Source: CAZPBC01 sp964584775 (lineage in GTDB: Bacteria; Chlamydiota; Chlamydiia; Chlamydiales; SLFE01). Taken from it: DNA of 21,490 nt. The stretch spans positions 1 through 21,490 of the forward strand of contig CAZPBC010000035.1 of assembly GCA_964584775.1 (NCBI GenBank), given 5' to 3'. Below the pieces are notes generated by a model. The model was not told the DNA's origin. It saw only the letters and a list, made by a program, of their open reading frames with translations, and did not search any database. The position numbers and the translations under genes were made by a program. Numbering within the stretch: position 1 is the stretch's first letter; each line of letters starts with the position of its first letter. This document shows positions 1 to 6,315 of the stretch, in pieces.

Positions 1-14
1 AAACGTTGCCATTG

Positions 15-80
15 GGGAGCGTAGATTAGTATACGGCCATTTTTCAAGTTTTTGGCCGTATTATTGGAGAATACGGCCAT
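15..80. repeat. Inverted/direct repeat cluster at the left edge
   Basis: The motif ATACGGCCA occurs at 31-39, inverted (TGGCCGTAT) at 53-61, and directly again at 71-79. The first two form a perfect 9-bp stem with a 13-nt T-rich loop containing TCAAGTT. Separately, GGGAGCGTAGATT at 15-27 is repeated exactly at 190-202, where it forms the right arm of a terminator. The design (short palindrome copies, one extra copy, a TCAAGTT loop) resembles the arrays upstream of the two DUF4143 ATPase genes in this window, but no such ATPase lies next to it here. It may belong to a gene left of the window. The repeats are certain; the function is a guess. Confidence 0.6.
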
Positions 81-171
81 TATGATTCCTATAAATCTGT
101 ATTTAATGGCAATTCAGGCTAAAAAAGACCTCAAAGCTCACCGCTCCGCAATGAAGGACAAGCCAAAGTGC

Positions 172-197
172 AAAAAAACGCTCCCTTTCGGGAGCGT
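172..197 (-). terminator. Rho-independent terminator of the 130-residue orphan gene
   Basis: ACGCTCCC (178-185) pairs perfectly with GGGAGCGT (190-197) around a 4-nt loop. On the minus strand the stem is followed by a run of seven T (172-178 read in reverse). It lies about 65 nt past the stop of the minus-strand gene ending at 263, so it should end that transcript. Confidence 0.8.
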
Positions 198-262
198 AGA
201 TTTGTAACGGTCTTGATTCCTCTCTTTATGCTCTTTGTGAGCTCTGACAGGATCCCTTGAAG

Positions 263-655
263 TTACCCTGTGTCGGTGAGATAGTCGTAGAGATCATCTT
301 CGGTAATGAGAATCAGGGAGGAGGTGTCTTCACAGACCTCTCCTACCGCGTGGATCACCTCTTGGCTACCGACACCGGGGATGCCCACAGCTAAGAGATT
401 CTCACCTTCGACGGTTTTTTTCAGCATCCAGAGGCCCTCAAAATAGTCCTGGTGGGAGAAGCCCTCTTCTTGAACACGGAAGAAGAGGAGCGAGTTGCCG
501 TAGAGAAGCGCTCGGACAGCGTAATGGATTCCAGCTGAGCCATCAGGAGGAAGGCCTAGAGCCTCGTGGAGCTCATGTAACGTCTCTAAGTAGTAAGGCT
601 CACGAAAGTCTCCTTTTTCAGATTCCCCAAACAAAGCAAATAGCTCACTATCCAT
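263..655 (-). CDS. Small orphan protein, 130 residues
   Basis: This is an uncharacterised soluble protein that I do not recognise. It is acidic, with no signal peptide or membrane segment; the C-terminus is rich in Asp and Thr (ITEDDLYDYLTD). A GTG at 659-661 would add two residues, but it sits almost on top of the Shine-Dalgarno sequence. The ATG at 653-655 lies 7 nt after AAAAGGGG and is the better start. It is a single-gene unit: its own terminator follows at 172-197, and a TATAAT-like -10 lies at 683-688 on the minus strand in the AT-rich gap shared with the divergent gene at 762. Coding is supported by the good ribosome site and the terminator; function is unknown. Confidence 0.75.
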   Translation of the reverse strand: MDSELFALFGESEKGDFREPYYLETLHELHEALGLPPDGSAGIHYAVRALLYGNSLLFFRVQEEGFSHQDYFEGLWMLKKTVEGENLLAVGIPGVGSQEVIHAVGEVCEDTSSLILITEDDLYDYLTDTG

Positions 656-761
656 ATACACACCCCTTTTTACTATAACATTATTATACCAAATAATTTA
701 TTTATAATAAACTAATATTTATTTAACAAAATCTTTATATAATTATGATAGAATTTAATGT
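656..761. promoter_or_regulatory. AT-rich divergent promoter region
   Basis: This very AT-rich gap separates two divergent genes. For the minus-strand gene, TATAAT reads at 683-688. For the plus-strand gene, TATAAT lies at 738-743 and TATGAT at 744-749, the latter 12 nt before the ATG at 762. The -35 elements are poor on both sides, so the exact promoters are uncertain. Confidence 0.4.
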
Positions 762-1421
762 ATGCGAATTGAAAATAAACATTCTATTCCAAAACAGCCC
801 CAGGAAGGCCAACCGCTCTCAAAAAGGGCCCGGATCACTGTTCAGGCTCCTTTCATCGCTAAGCACGTTGAGGATGCCGTTGACGATTTTCTTTTTCCCT
901 ATTTGGCTGGATTTAAGACGGAGGCGATGGATCCTGAGGTCCGACTTCCTCTCATGACTCAGCTGCAGGTTCGCTTCTCAGGCAGAGAAACGACTCCTGG
1001 ACAAATTCAAGCCATTGCATTGAAACGCTTCTTCCAACAGGCTGCTCAAGGACTCTATATGCACCGAAAGTCTTACCACTTTGAAGAAGGACAGGTTCGA
1101 TGGGATAGGCCCGGCCCCATTGGCCAGGAGGATAGATGGCTTCTTATCGTCTACTTGAGCGCCGTGACCGAAGGGGTTCGAAGAGAGTTTCCCAATCTCA
1201 ATATCGATGATGAAAAGATTCAAGGCTATGCCATCGATGCTTTGAATCAGCACAACGTCACTCTCGCAGCTCAACAAAACGAACGTGCAGCAGTGAACCG
1301 TGCCTATCAGGCGGCCTATCGCCCAGGTAGACAAGACCGGCAAAAAGAAAAGCTTGAACAACTACAAAGGCTAGGTCAGCTTTTCTTTAATCACCCTGAA
1401 CATCATACGACTTTCAGCTAA
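762..1421 (+). CDS. Orphan protein, 219 residues
   Basis: This is a hypothetical protein with no family I recognise. It has no signal peptide or membrane segment. The N-terminus is basic and Gln/Pro-containing (residues 1-30), the middle looks mixed alpha/beta, and the last 60 residues are charged and probably helical, rich in Gln and Arg. The ATG at 762 is chosen because it is the first Met of the frame; there is no clear Shine-Dalgarno, but a possible -10 (TATGAT, 744-749) is only 12 nt away, which would give a very short leader. It converges with the ATPase gene, leaving only 3 nt between the two stop codons. A lineage-specific or exported protein is possible, but nothing in the sequence proves this. 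Confidence 0.75.
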   Translation: MRIENKHSIPKQPQEGQPLSKRARITVQAPFIAKHVEDAVDDFLFPYLAGFKTEAMDPEVRLPLMTQLQVRFSGRETTPGQIQAIALKRFFQQAAQGLYMHRKSYHFEEGQVRWDRPGPIGQEDRWLLIVYLSAVTEGVRREFPNLNIDDEKIQGYAIDALNQHNVTLAAQQNERAAVNRAYQAAYRPGRQDRQKEKLEQLQRLGQLFFNHPEHHTTFS

Positions 1422-1424
1422 GTT

Positions 1425-2636
1425 CTAGGCTAACTGAGATAGGAGCGTTTTGGCAGGAACGATGACGGGCCTCTCATACTCAAAGCAATTCACATTTTGA
1501 AAAGGAAGATCCATCACAACTTGGAATGCATGAGGAACTTGCAAGGTTTCATGGAAGTAGACCAGATCAGGAGAGATCGTTTTACTGTTCGATTTTTTCA
1601 CTTCCACTAAAAACCATGGTTGGTTGTCTTTAGTGACAAGAAAATCTACCTCTCTTTGGTCTTTTGTTCTAAGGTACCACAGCTGATAATCCCCATAGCC
1701 TTGATCTGTATAGAGGTGCACGGCTTTTAATAAGTGCGAAGCTACAAAATTTTCTGCTCTCCTTCCCGCATCTTTAACAAGAGCCCAGTCCCATAAGTAG
1801 GTTTTTGGTTCTTTAATGAGTGAACGAGCTACATTTTTTGACCAAGGTTTCACATTGAAACTATAATAAAAGTGGGTCAAGGTATCACACCACGAGCGTA
1901 TCGACTTATCTGATACACGTAGATGCTTGCTGTAGGATGAGTAGGACAACTGTTGCCCTGCGTTCTCAGCGAGCATCTCAGCAAAAACCTCTAAAAGATC
2001 CAGTTCACGGATCGTAGTCAGACTTTGAATTTCCCCTTTAAAAAGCTGCTCTTTTCTGGTTCTTGACCATTTTTTGAAAAATTCTAGATCTGCTGTCAAA
2101 TACGGGTCTGGATACCCTCCAAACTCCCACAAATTCTCGAACTCTTCTTCTAAAATTTCTCTCGGTTGCGGATGGATTTCCTCTTCACCATTTTGAGGTG
2201 ACACGAGCTCAGCGACAGAGAATGGATGGATTCGATAATAAAAATACCGTCCCATCAAACTATCTCCAGAGTGATGAAAGAGGTTTAAGTGAGCACTTCC
2301 TGTGACAAGAATTTTGACCTGATCCGCATAAGCGTCATAGAATCCCTTCAGGAAATTCTTCCAATCTTTGTACTTGTGCAACTCATCAAAAACAACAAGA
2401 GGCTCGCGCTCTTTTGCTGCATGCAGCCCTATATACTCAGCTAAAGGACCCTGTCCCTTTAAAATCAGCTGGCGATCCTCCACAACATCCCAATTAAAGT
2501 AGTAAAACGCTTTCCATGACTTTTTCAAGGACTGCGCTATTGTCGTTTTTCCCACCTGCCTAGGCCCCGTCAAAAAGAGCATTTGGCGGTGCTTCAGAAA
2601 GTGATTTTCAACCAACTGTGTGTAAAAGCGCTTCAT
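1425..2636 (-). CDS. AAA_14/DUF4143 family ATPase (copy 1)
   Basis: This is a P-loop ATPase of the AAA_14 plus DUF4143 family, common in prokaryotic accessory regions and of unknown cellular role. Visible features, with the ATG at 2636 as residue 1: Walker A GPRQVGKT at 24-31, Walker B VVFDE at 81-85, a sensor-like LVTGS, the conserved GRYFYYRIHPFSVAE stretch, and a C-terminal PD-(D/E)xK-like pattern (D331, then E345-V-K347). A TTG at 2672 would add 12 residues, but that TTG is part of a good -35 element (TTGACT, 2667-2672; 17-bp spacer; TAAAAT at 2644-2649). The ATG start gives 403 residues and an almost leaderless mRNA. A palindromic 31-mer array lies directly upstream. It ends 3 nt from the convergent 762-1421 gene. 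Nuclease-like activity of the C-terminal domain is inferred only. Confidence 0.93.
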   Translation of the reverse strand: MKRFYTQLVENHFLKHRQMLFLTGPRQVGKTTIAQSLKKSWKAFYYFNWDVVEDRQLILKGQGPLAEYIGLHAAKEREPLVVFDELHKYKDWKNFLKGFYDAYADQVKILVTGSAHLNLFHHSGDSLMGRYFYYRIHPFSVAELVSPQNGEEEIHPQPREILEEEFENLWEFGGYPDPYLTADLEFFKKWSRTRKEQLFKGEIQSLTTIRELDLLEVFAEMLAENAGQQLSYSSYSKHLRVSDKSIRSWCDTLTHFYYSFNVKPWSKNVARSLIKEPKTYLWDWALVKDAGRRAENFVASHLLKAVHLYTDQGYGDYQLWYLRTKDQREVDFLVTKDNQPWFLVEVKKSNSKTISPDLVYFHETLQVPHAFQVVMDLPFQNVNCFEYERPVIVPAKTLLSQLA

Positions 2637-2643
2637 AGCCTCT

Positions 2644-2672
2644 ATTTTAAGATCCGACTTTTTCGAAGTCAA
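2644..2672 (-). promoter_or_regulatory. Promoter of ATPase copy 1, overlapped by a palindrome
   Basis: On the minus strand, -35 TTGACT (2667-2672) and -10 TAAAAT (2644-2649) are separated by exactly 17 bp. The -10 ends 7 nt before the ATG, so transcription should start at or next to the start codon. The -35 and most of the spacer lie inside the first palindromic 31-mer (2656-2686), a typical position for an operator that blocks RNA polymerase. Confidence 0.7.
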
Positions 2673-2830
2673 GTTCGAAATAGTCGTGACTTTTTCGGAG
2701 TAGGGTTCGAAATAGTCGGAATTTTGGGGTGATTTTTCCTATAAGTACGTTTTTTTTGATTTGAGCCGACTATTTCGAGGTCAAGTTCGAAATAGTCGCG
2801 ACTTTTTCGGAGTGGGGTTCGGAATAGTCG
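2656..2830. repeat. Array of four palindromic 31-mers
   Basis: Four near-identical 31-nt units lie at 2656-2686, 2688-2718, 2768-2798 and 2800-2830. They form two pairs: units within a pair are 1 nt apart, and the pairs are separated by 49 nt. Each unit begins GACT(T/A)TTTCG and ends (A/G)AATAGTCG, so each folds back on itself. The unit at 2768 has a perfect 11-bp stem (2768-2778 with 2787-2797) and an 8-nt loop. The unit nearest the gene overlaps the ATPase promoter. A 67-codon frame through this region is a by-product of the repeat. The most likely role is a multi-site operator or a DNA target. Confidence 0.85.
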
Positions 2831-2857
2831 AAAGGGTACAGATTCGCCTGAAAGGGC

Positions 2858-2905
2858 AAAAAAAAGCCCCAACTGAGGGACAGCTCAGGTGGGGCGTCTT
2901 TTTTT
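2858..2905 (-). terminator. Strong bidirectional-type terminator
   Basis: GCCCCAACTGAG (2866-2877) pairs with CTCAGGTGGGGC (2884-2895) with one mismatch and a 6-nt loop. A run of eight A precedes it and a run of T follows it, so it can work on either strand. It lies 40-70 nt past the stop of the minus-strand secreted-protein gene and should end that transcript before the ATPase promoter array. Confidence 0.88.
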
Positions 2906-2934
2906 CAAAGCACTAGAAAAAAAGAAAACAGTGA

Positions 2935-3381
2935 TTAGTGGGCGGAGACGGATGTTGAAGAGCGTACCCAGCTCTTGGTCTCATCTTTACTCCAGAGAGT
3001 AGGATCAACAGTGACCTCTGGAGCAACCATCTTTCCATCCTCATCTACGGGCCCTTTAAACGAGCAGATATTTCGATCAAAATCTTCTTTCACAGTGATA
3101 ACACAGCGTTCTGTGTACTCAATGTCTCCTGTAAAACCAAACTCTTTCGTTCGAATGGAAACCACTTTATCAGACTTGATCAGTCCTGTTCCGACGAGGG
3201 TTCCGCAAGAGAGCTTGAGGGCTTCTGTTCCAAAGAGCGTTCCGTTATTCTCGAACGTTCCTCCAACAGAGAGATTGAGGTTTTTCGATTCCATGTAACC
3301 TTCAAAAACAAATCCTGCGTGGGCTTGTGCGCCAAAAAATAGAGTGAAGAGACAACTCAAAATTGCGACAGATTTTTTCAT
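2935..3381 (-). CDS. Small secreted protein with signal peptide
   Basis: This is an exported protein of 148 residues and unknown function. It has a Lys-Lys start, a hydrophobic stretch (residues 4-17) and an AHA cleavage site before Gly23, a standard Sec signal peptide. The mature part has three Cys (59, 93, 106) and Gly/Asn-rich short strands such as GGTFENNGTLFGT, reminiscent of the beta-helical repeats of adhesins and autotransporters but too short for one. A periplasmic or outer-membrane-associated protein is most likely. The start is firm: AAAGGAG lies 5 nt before the ATG. It is monocistronic, closed by the terminator at 2858-2905. An inverted TTCGAGC/GCTCGAA pair lies upstream at 3420-3426 and 3445-3451. 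Confidence 0.85.
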   Translation of the reverse strand: MKKSVAILSCLFTLFFGAQAHAGFVFEGYMESKNLNLSVGGTFENNGTLFGTEALKLSCGTLVGTGLIKSDKVVSIRTKEFGFTGDIEYTERCVITVKEDFDRNICSFKGPVDEDGKMVAPEVTVDPTLWSKDETKSWVRSSTSVSAH

Positions 3382-3501
3382 CTTTGCTCCTTTGTGATTT
3401 TGTTGTATTTCATTATGAATTCGAGCTCAGATTGTAGCAGGAGCGCTCGAAGAAATCTATCGAAACTTGTTGTAAATTAAAGTTTTATGTTAACAAAACG
3501 G

Positions 3502-3531
3502 TTGTAAGTGCTTGAGTGTTCTTGGTATAAT
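3502..3531 (+). promoter_or_regulatory. Extended -10 promoter of the NYN-led cluster
   Basis: TTGTAA (3502-3507), an 18-bp spacer and a perfect TATAAT (3526-3531) preceded by TGG form an extended -10 promoter. The start codon at 3546 is 14 nt beyond the -10, so the leader should be only about 8 nt. The AAGG at 3533-3536 would then lie before the transcription start. Confidence 0.7.
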
Positions 3532-3545
3532 GAAGGTCAGTTTGT

Positions 3546-4139
3546 ATGGAATATTTTCTCGACGGTTACAATCTTCTCTTTTCTCAGAATCAGGACGATT
3601 TTGGGCTTCAACATTCACGTGAGAAGTTCATCGAGCACTTAAGCGCTGCAGCTGAGTCTCTTTTGTTGGATCTCAGCCTGATCTTTGATGGACGTTTCCG
3701 GTTAGGGCATGGAAGCCTTTCTCATTATAAGAAACTCCGGATCCTCTATTCCGCTTTTGGAGAGACGGCTGACGAGCTCATCCTCACAGAGCTAGAGAGC
3801 CACCCTCAGCCAGAGCAGGTGACGGTGGTCACCTCCGACAACGAGCTCGCCTACCTCAGCCGGATCAAGCACGCGAAAACAGAGAAGACGCCCCGGTTTT
3901 TAAAGCGTCTCGACGAACGGATGACTAAACAGCGCATCCGCACTCCCCCTCCTCAACCAAAACCCACCCCTAAAAAACGCTCTCCTCTTCAAGAACACTC
4001 CCCGGTTTTAGAGGGCACCCTCTTCAACCACTACCTGAAAGTCTTTGAAAAGCGGTACGAAGAGGAGTACACTCCACCTGTCAGCCCAAAATCCGACTAT
4101 GAACGCTGGCTTGAAGCATTTGAAGATGGAACAGATTGA
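3546..4139 (+). CDS. NYN-domain (YacP/Rae1-like) ribonuclease
   Basis: This is a predicted PIN-like NYN-domain endoribonuclease related to YacP (Rae1 in Bacillus, which cuts mRNA at the ribosome). The fold is marked by conserved acidic positions: FLDGYN at residues 4-9 (D6, N9), LIFDG (D48), ETADE (D76) and VVTSDNEL (D98), which would bind the catalytic metal. The domain covers about residues 1-120. It is followed by a Pro/Lys-rich linker (about 130-148) and an acidic C-terminal tail, so at 197 residues it is somewhat longer than the family core. It heads the plus-strand metabolic cluster and overlaps the next gene by 14 nt, which suggests translational coupling. A nuclease role is inferred from motifs; the target RNA is unknown. 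Confidence 0.85.
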   Translation: MEYFLDGYNLLFSQNQDDFGLQHSREKFIEHLSAAAESLLLDLSLIFDGRFRLGHGSLSHYKKLRILYSAFGETADELILTELESHPQPEQVTVVTSDNELAYLSRIKHAKTEKTPRFLKRLDERMTKQRIRTPPPQPKPTPKKRSPLQEHSPVLEGTLFNHYLKVFEKRYEEEYTPPVSPKSDYERWLEAFEDGTD

Positions 4140-5298
4140 AAAACAGCGCTCCCTCCTGCATAAAGAGCCACCAGGTCTCTCTGGTGTTCCACTCGAGCGC
4201 GTGCAAACAAAAAGCCCCTCACTTCTAGAACAGGGTGAAGCCCTCTTAAGAGCAGGGAAGGTGGGTGTTGTCCTTCTTGCAGGGGGGCAAGGGACTCGCC
4301 TTGGTTTTGCTGGGCCCAAAGGCCTCTATCCCGTCACGCCTGTAAAGAAAAAGCCCGCTTTCCAGTTCTTTTCCGAAAAAATCGCCGCTGCTTCAGAGGT
4401 CAATGGAAAAGAGATCCCTCTCGCAGTGATGGTTTCAGAAGAGAATGCAGAAGCTACACGAGAAGCGTTTGTAAGTCACGACTTTTGGGGCCTCTCAGAG
4501 AACCAAGTGGACTTCTTCATTCAAGAGAGTCTGCCCTTTCTCACCAAAGAAGGAGAGCCCCTCCACCGCTTAGATGGAACCCTTTTAACAGGGCCCAGTG
4601 GCAACGGAGAGGTCTTTCACTCCCTCTACAAATCCGAGGTGGGAAAAAAGTGGGAAGATGCGGGTATTGAGGTGCTCAACCTCCTCTTGATTGACAACCT
4701 CCTCGCTGACCCGGTCGACTCTGCTCTCATCGGTCTGTTGGGAAAGGGATGTGAAGTGGCCGTCAAGACCATCGAGCGCCTCGACGAAGCAGAGTCTCTC
4801 GGGCTTCTGATGGAAGAGAAGGGAAAATTGTTTGTGAAGGAGTACTCTGAGGTCGATCCCAAGGAAATGAAGAGACGCCGCGCCGATGGAAAGCTGCTTT
4901 ACCTCTACGCCAACCTCTCTCTCTTTGCTTGCACGATGGACGCTGCAAAAGAAGCGTCACAGGTTGAACTGCCTCTACACAAAGCCTACAAAACCCTCCC
5001 AGAAAACCGCGAAGCTGTGACGAAGGGATGGAAATTTGAGACCTTTATCTTTGATCTTTTCGAACACTTCCAGTGTGAAGTGCTCCTCTACGAAAGAGAA
5101 GAGACCTTCTCTCCTCTGAAAAACCGCGACGGGCCGTCGAGTCCAGAGACGGTCGCACGCGACCTCACCGACCAGACCAAAAGACTGCTTCGGGATTGGA
5201 CAGGAGAGGACTTTTCTTTAGCTCAAGAGCTCGACCCACGCCTCTTCTATCTCAAAGAGAGACCGCCTCTCACCGATAGCGAATTTATTGCTGAATAG
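4126..5298 (+). CDS. UDP-N-acetylglucosamine pyrophosphorylase (eukaryotic UAP1-like)
   Basis: This enzyme makes UDP-GlcNAc from UTP and GlcNAc-1-phosphate, the precursor of lipid A and peptidoglycan-type sugars. It belongs to the UDPGP family rather than GlmU: the nucleotide-binding signature LLAGGQGTRLG lies at residues 50-60, followed by GPKG at 63-66, a GPSGNGEVF loop, and LLLIDN in the active-site region. Chlamydiae are known to use such a protein (CT715 in C. trachomatis) next to gpsA, as here. The ATG at 4126 gives 390 residues. The frame is open further upstream (ATG at 4045 and 4099), but those starts would overlap the NYN gene by 41-95 nt and precede the family core. No strong ribosome site is visible, so the start is probable rather than certain. 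Sugar specificity (GlcNAc versus glucose) is inferred from synteny. Confidence 0.9.
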   Translation: MEQIEKQRSLLHKEPPGLSGVPLERVQTKSPSLLEQGEALLRAGKVGVVLLAGGQGTRLGFAGPKGLYPVTPVKKKPAFQFFSEKIAAASEVNGKEIPLAVMVSEENAEATREAFVSHDFWGLSENQVDFFIQESLPFLTKEGEPLHRLDGTLLTGPSGNGEVFHSLYKSEVGKKWEDAGIEVLNLLLIDNLLADPVDSALIGLLGKGCEVAVKTIERLDEAESLGLLMEEKGKLFVKEYSEVDPKEMKRRRADGKLLYLYANLSLFACTMDAAKEASQVELPLHKAYKTLPENREAVTKGWKFETFIFDLFEHFQCEVLLYEREETFSPLKNRDGPSSPETVARDLTDQTKRLLRDWTGEDFSLAQELDPRLFYLKERPPLTDSEFIAE

Positions 5299-5312
5299 GT
5301 ATACTTATTTTC

Positions 5313-6314
5313 ATGAAAAAGATTGGATATCTAGGAACAGGGTCGTGGGGGTTTTGTCTTGCCTGCCTTCTTGGAAGGAAGGGGTATGACGTCACCTCAT
5401 GGACGACCAACCAAGAGCTTGCAGACACGCTCAATGCTACCGGTGTGCATCCACGCTTTCCGGATGTCGTCGCACCGAAAACGATCCGATTCACGACCGA
5501 TATTGCTGAAGCGGTGCAGGACAAAGAGCTCCTTGTTGAGTCGGTCACAACAGCGGGACTACGTCCCGTTCTAGAACAAGTGAAAGCTGTGACGCCTCTC
5601 CGTGTTCCTCTTGTGCTCACTTCGAAGGGTGTCGAGCTCGGCAGCGGGATGCTTCTCCACGATGTGGTGATGGAAGTCTTCGGCAAAGAGTCCAAAGAGC
5701 TCATTGGTGCGCTCAGCGGCCCAAGCTTTGCTGCTGAGATCATCCGTGGCCTCCCCTCCTCCGTTGTCGCTTCCGCCTTCAACCGCGAGGTGATTGACCA
5801 AATTGTGGACGCCTTCACCACCAACACCCTCCGCGTCTATCCAAACAGCGACATCCAAGGCGTCACACTCGTCGGAGCCCTCAAAAACCCCATCGCCATC
5901 GCCTGTGGAATTGCAGAGGCTTTGAATATGGGCTTCTCTGCCCGTGCTGCCCTCATGACAAGGGGCCTCCATGAGATCAAAAAGCTCGGTGTGGCTCTTG
6001 GCTGCCGCCCCGAGACCTTCAGTGGACTCGCTGGCATGGGAGACCTCTGTATGACCTCGAGCTCCAGCCTCAGCCGGAACTTCCGCTTTGGTGCCTTGAT
6101 TGGAAAGGGAAAAAGCTTTAAAGATGCAGAAGAAGAGATTGGCATGGTCGTCGAGGGCGCCTACTGCGCTGAAGCGGCTCTGAAGCTCAGTGAAGAGACC
6201 GGCGTTCCCCTCCCTATCATCGAGGGTGTCCACCATATCCTCCACAACAAGCTCCAACTCTCTCAAGTCTTAGAAGAAATCATGAAGCGTTCGGTCAAAG
6301 AGGAACACTTATAG
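5313..6314 (+). CDS. gpsA: Glycerol-3-phosphate dehydrogenase [NAD(P)+]
   Basis: This enzyme reduces dihydroxyacetone phosphate to sn-glycerol-3-phosphate in the cytoplasm, supplying the phospholipid backbone. Its length of 333 residues is normal for GpsA. Seen: the Rossmann dinucleotide motif GTGSWG at 8-13, LTSKG with Lys105, GPSFA, the catalytic Lys191 in GALKN, and the C-terminal substrate loop GLAGMGDL. The N-terminus matches the family exactly (MKKIGYLGTGSWG), so the ATG is secure although no good Shine-Dalgarno is visible. It starts 14 nt after the pyrophosphorylase stop and ends 1 nt before the next ATG, so it sits inside an operon. The order pyrophosphorylase-gpsA matches that in Chlamydia. 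Confidence 0.97.
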   Translation: MKKIGYLGTGSWGFCLACLLGRKGYDVTSWTTNQELADTLNATGVHPRFPDVVAPKTIRFTTDIAEAVQDKELLVESVTTAGLRPVLEQVKAVTPLRVPLVLTSKGVELGSGMLLHDVVMEVFGKESKELIGALSGPSFAAEIIRGLPSSVVASAFNREVIDQIVDAFTTNTLRVYPNSDIQGVTLVGALKNPIAIACGIAEALNMGFSARAALMTRGLHEIKKLGVALGCRPETFSGLAGMGDLCMTSSSSLSRNFRFGALIGKGKSFKDAEEEIGMVVEGAYCAEAALKLSEETGVPLPIIEGVHHILHNKLQLSQVLEEIMKRSVKEEHL

Positions 6315-6315
6315 A

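Noticed and set aside
82..207. 41-codon plus-strand frame at the left edge (ATG at 82)
   Set aside because: It runs through the terminator hairpin at 178-197, lacks a ribosome site and shows no recognisable similarity.
2637..2672. TTG start adding 12 residues to ATPase copy 1
   Set aside because: The TTG forms part of the -35 element (TTGACT); the ATG at 2636 matches the family start and the promoter position.
2656..2830. CRISPR array
   Set aside because: The repeats are about 31 nt and partly palindromic, but the spacers are 1 nt or 49 nt, not a uniform 30-40 nt, and no cas gene is present.
2669..2872. 67-codon minus-strand frame through the 31-mer array
   Set aside because: Its codons simply read the palindromic repeats, and it runs through the arm of the terminator at 2858-2905; it has no ribosome site and no protein-like composition.
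3420..3451. TTCGAGC/GCTCGAA inverted pair upstream of the secreted-protein gene
   Set aside because: Only 7 bp with an 18-nt gap and no clear promoter overlap; too weak to call an operator.
4008..4319. Minus-strand frame opposite the NYN/pyrophosphorylase junction
   Set aside because: It lies fully within confidently identified plus-strand genes and has shadow-type composition (Pro/Arg/Ser-rich).
5571..6266. 231-codon minus-strand frame opposite gpsA
   Set aside because: gpsA is certain from its motifs; this frame is an antisense shadow caused by codon bias.
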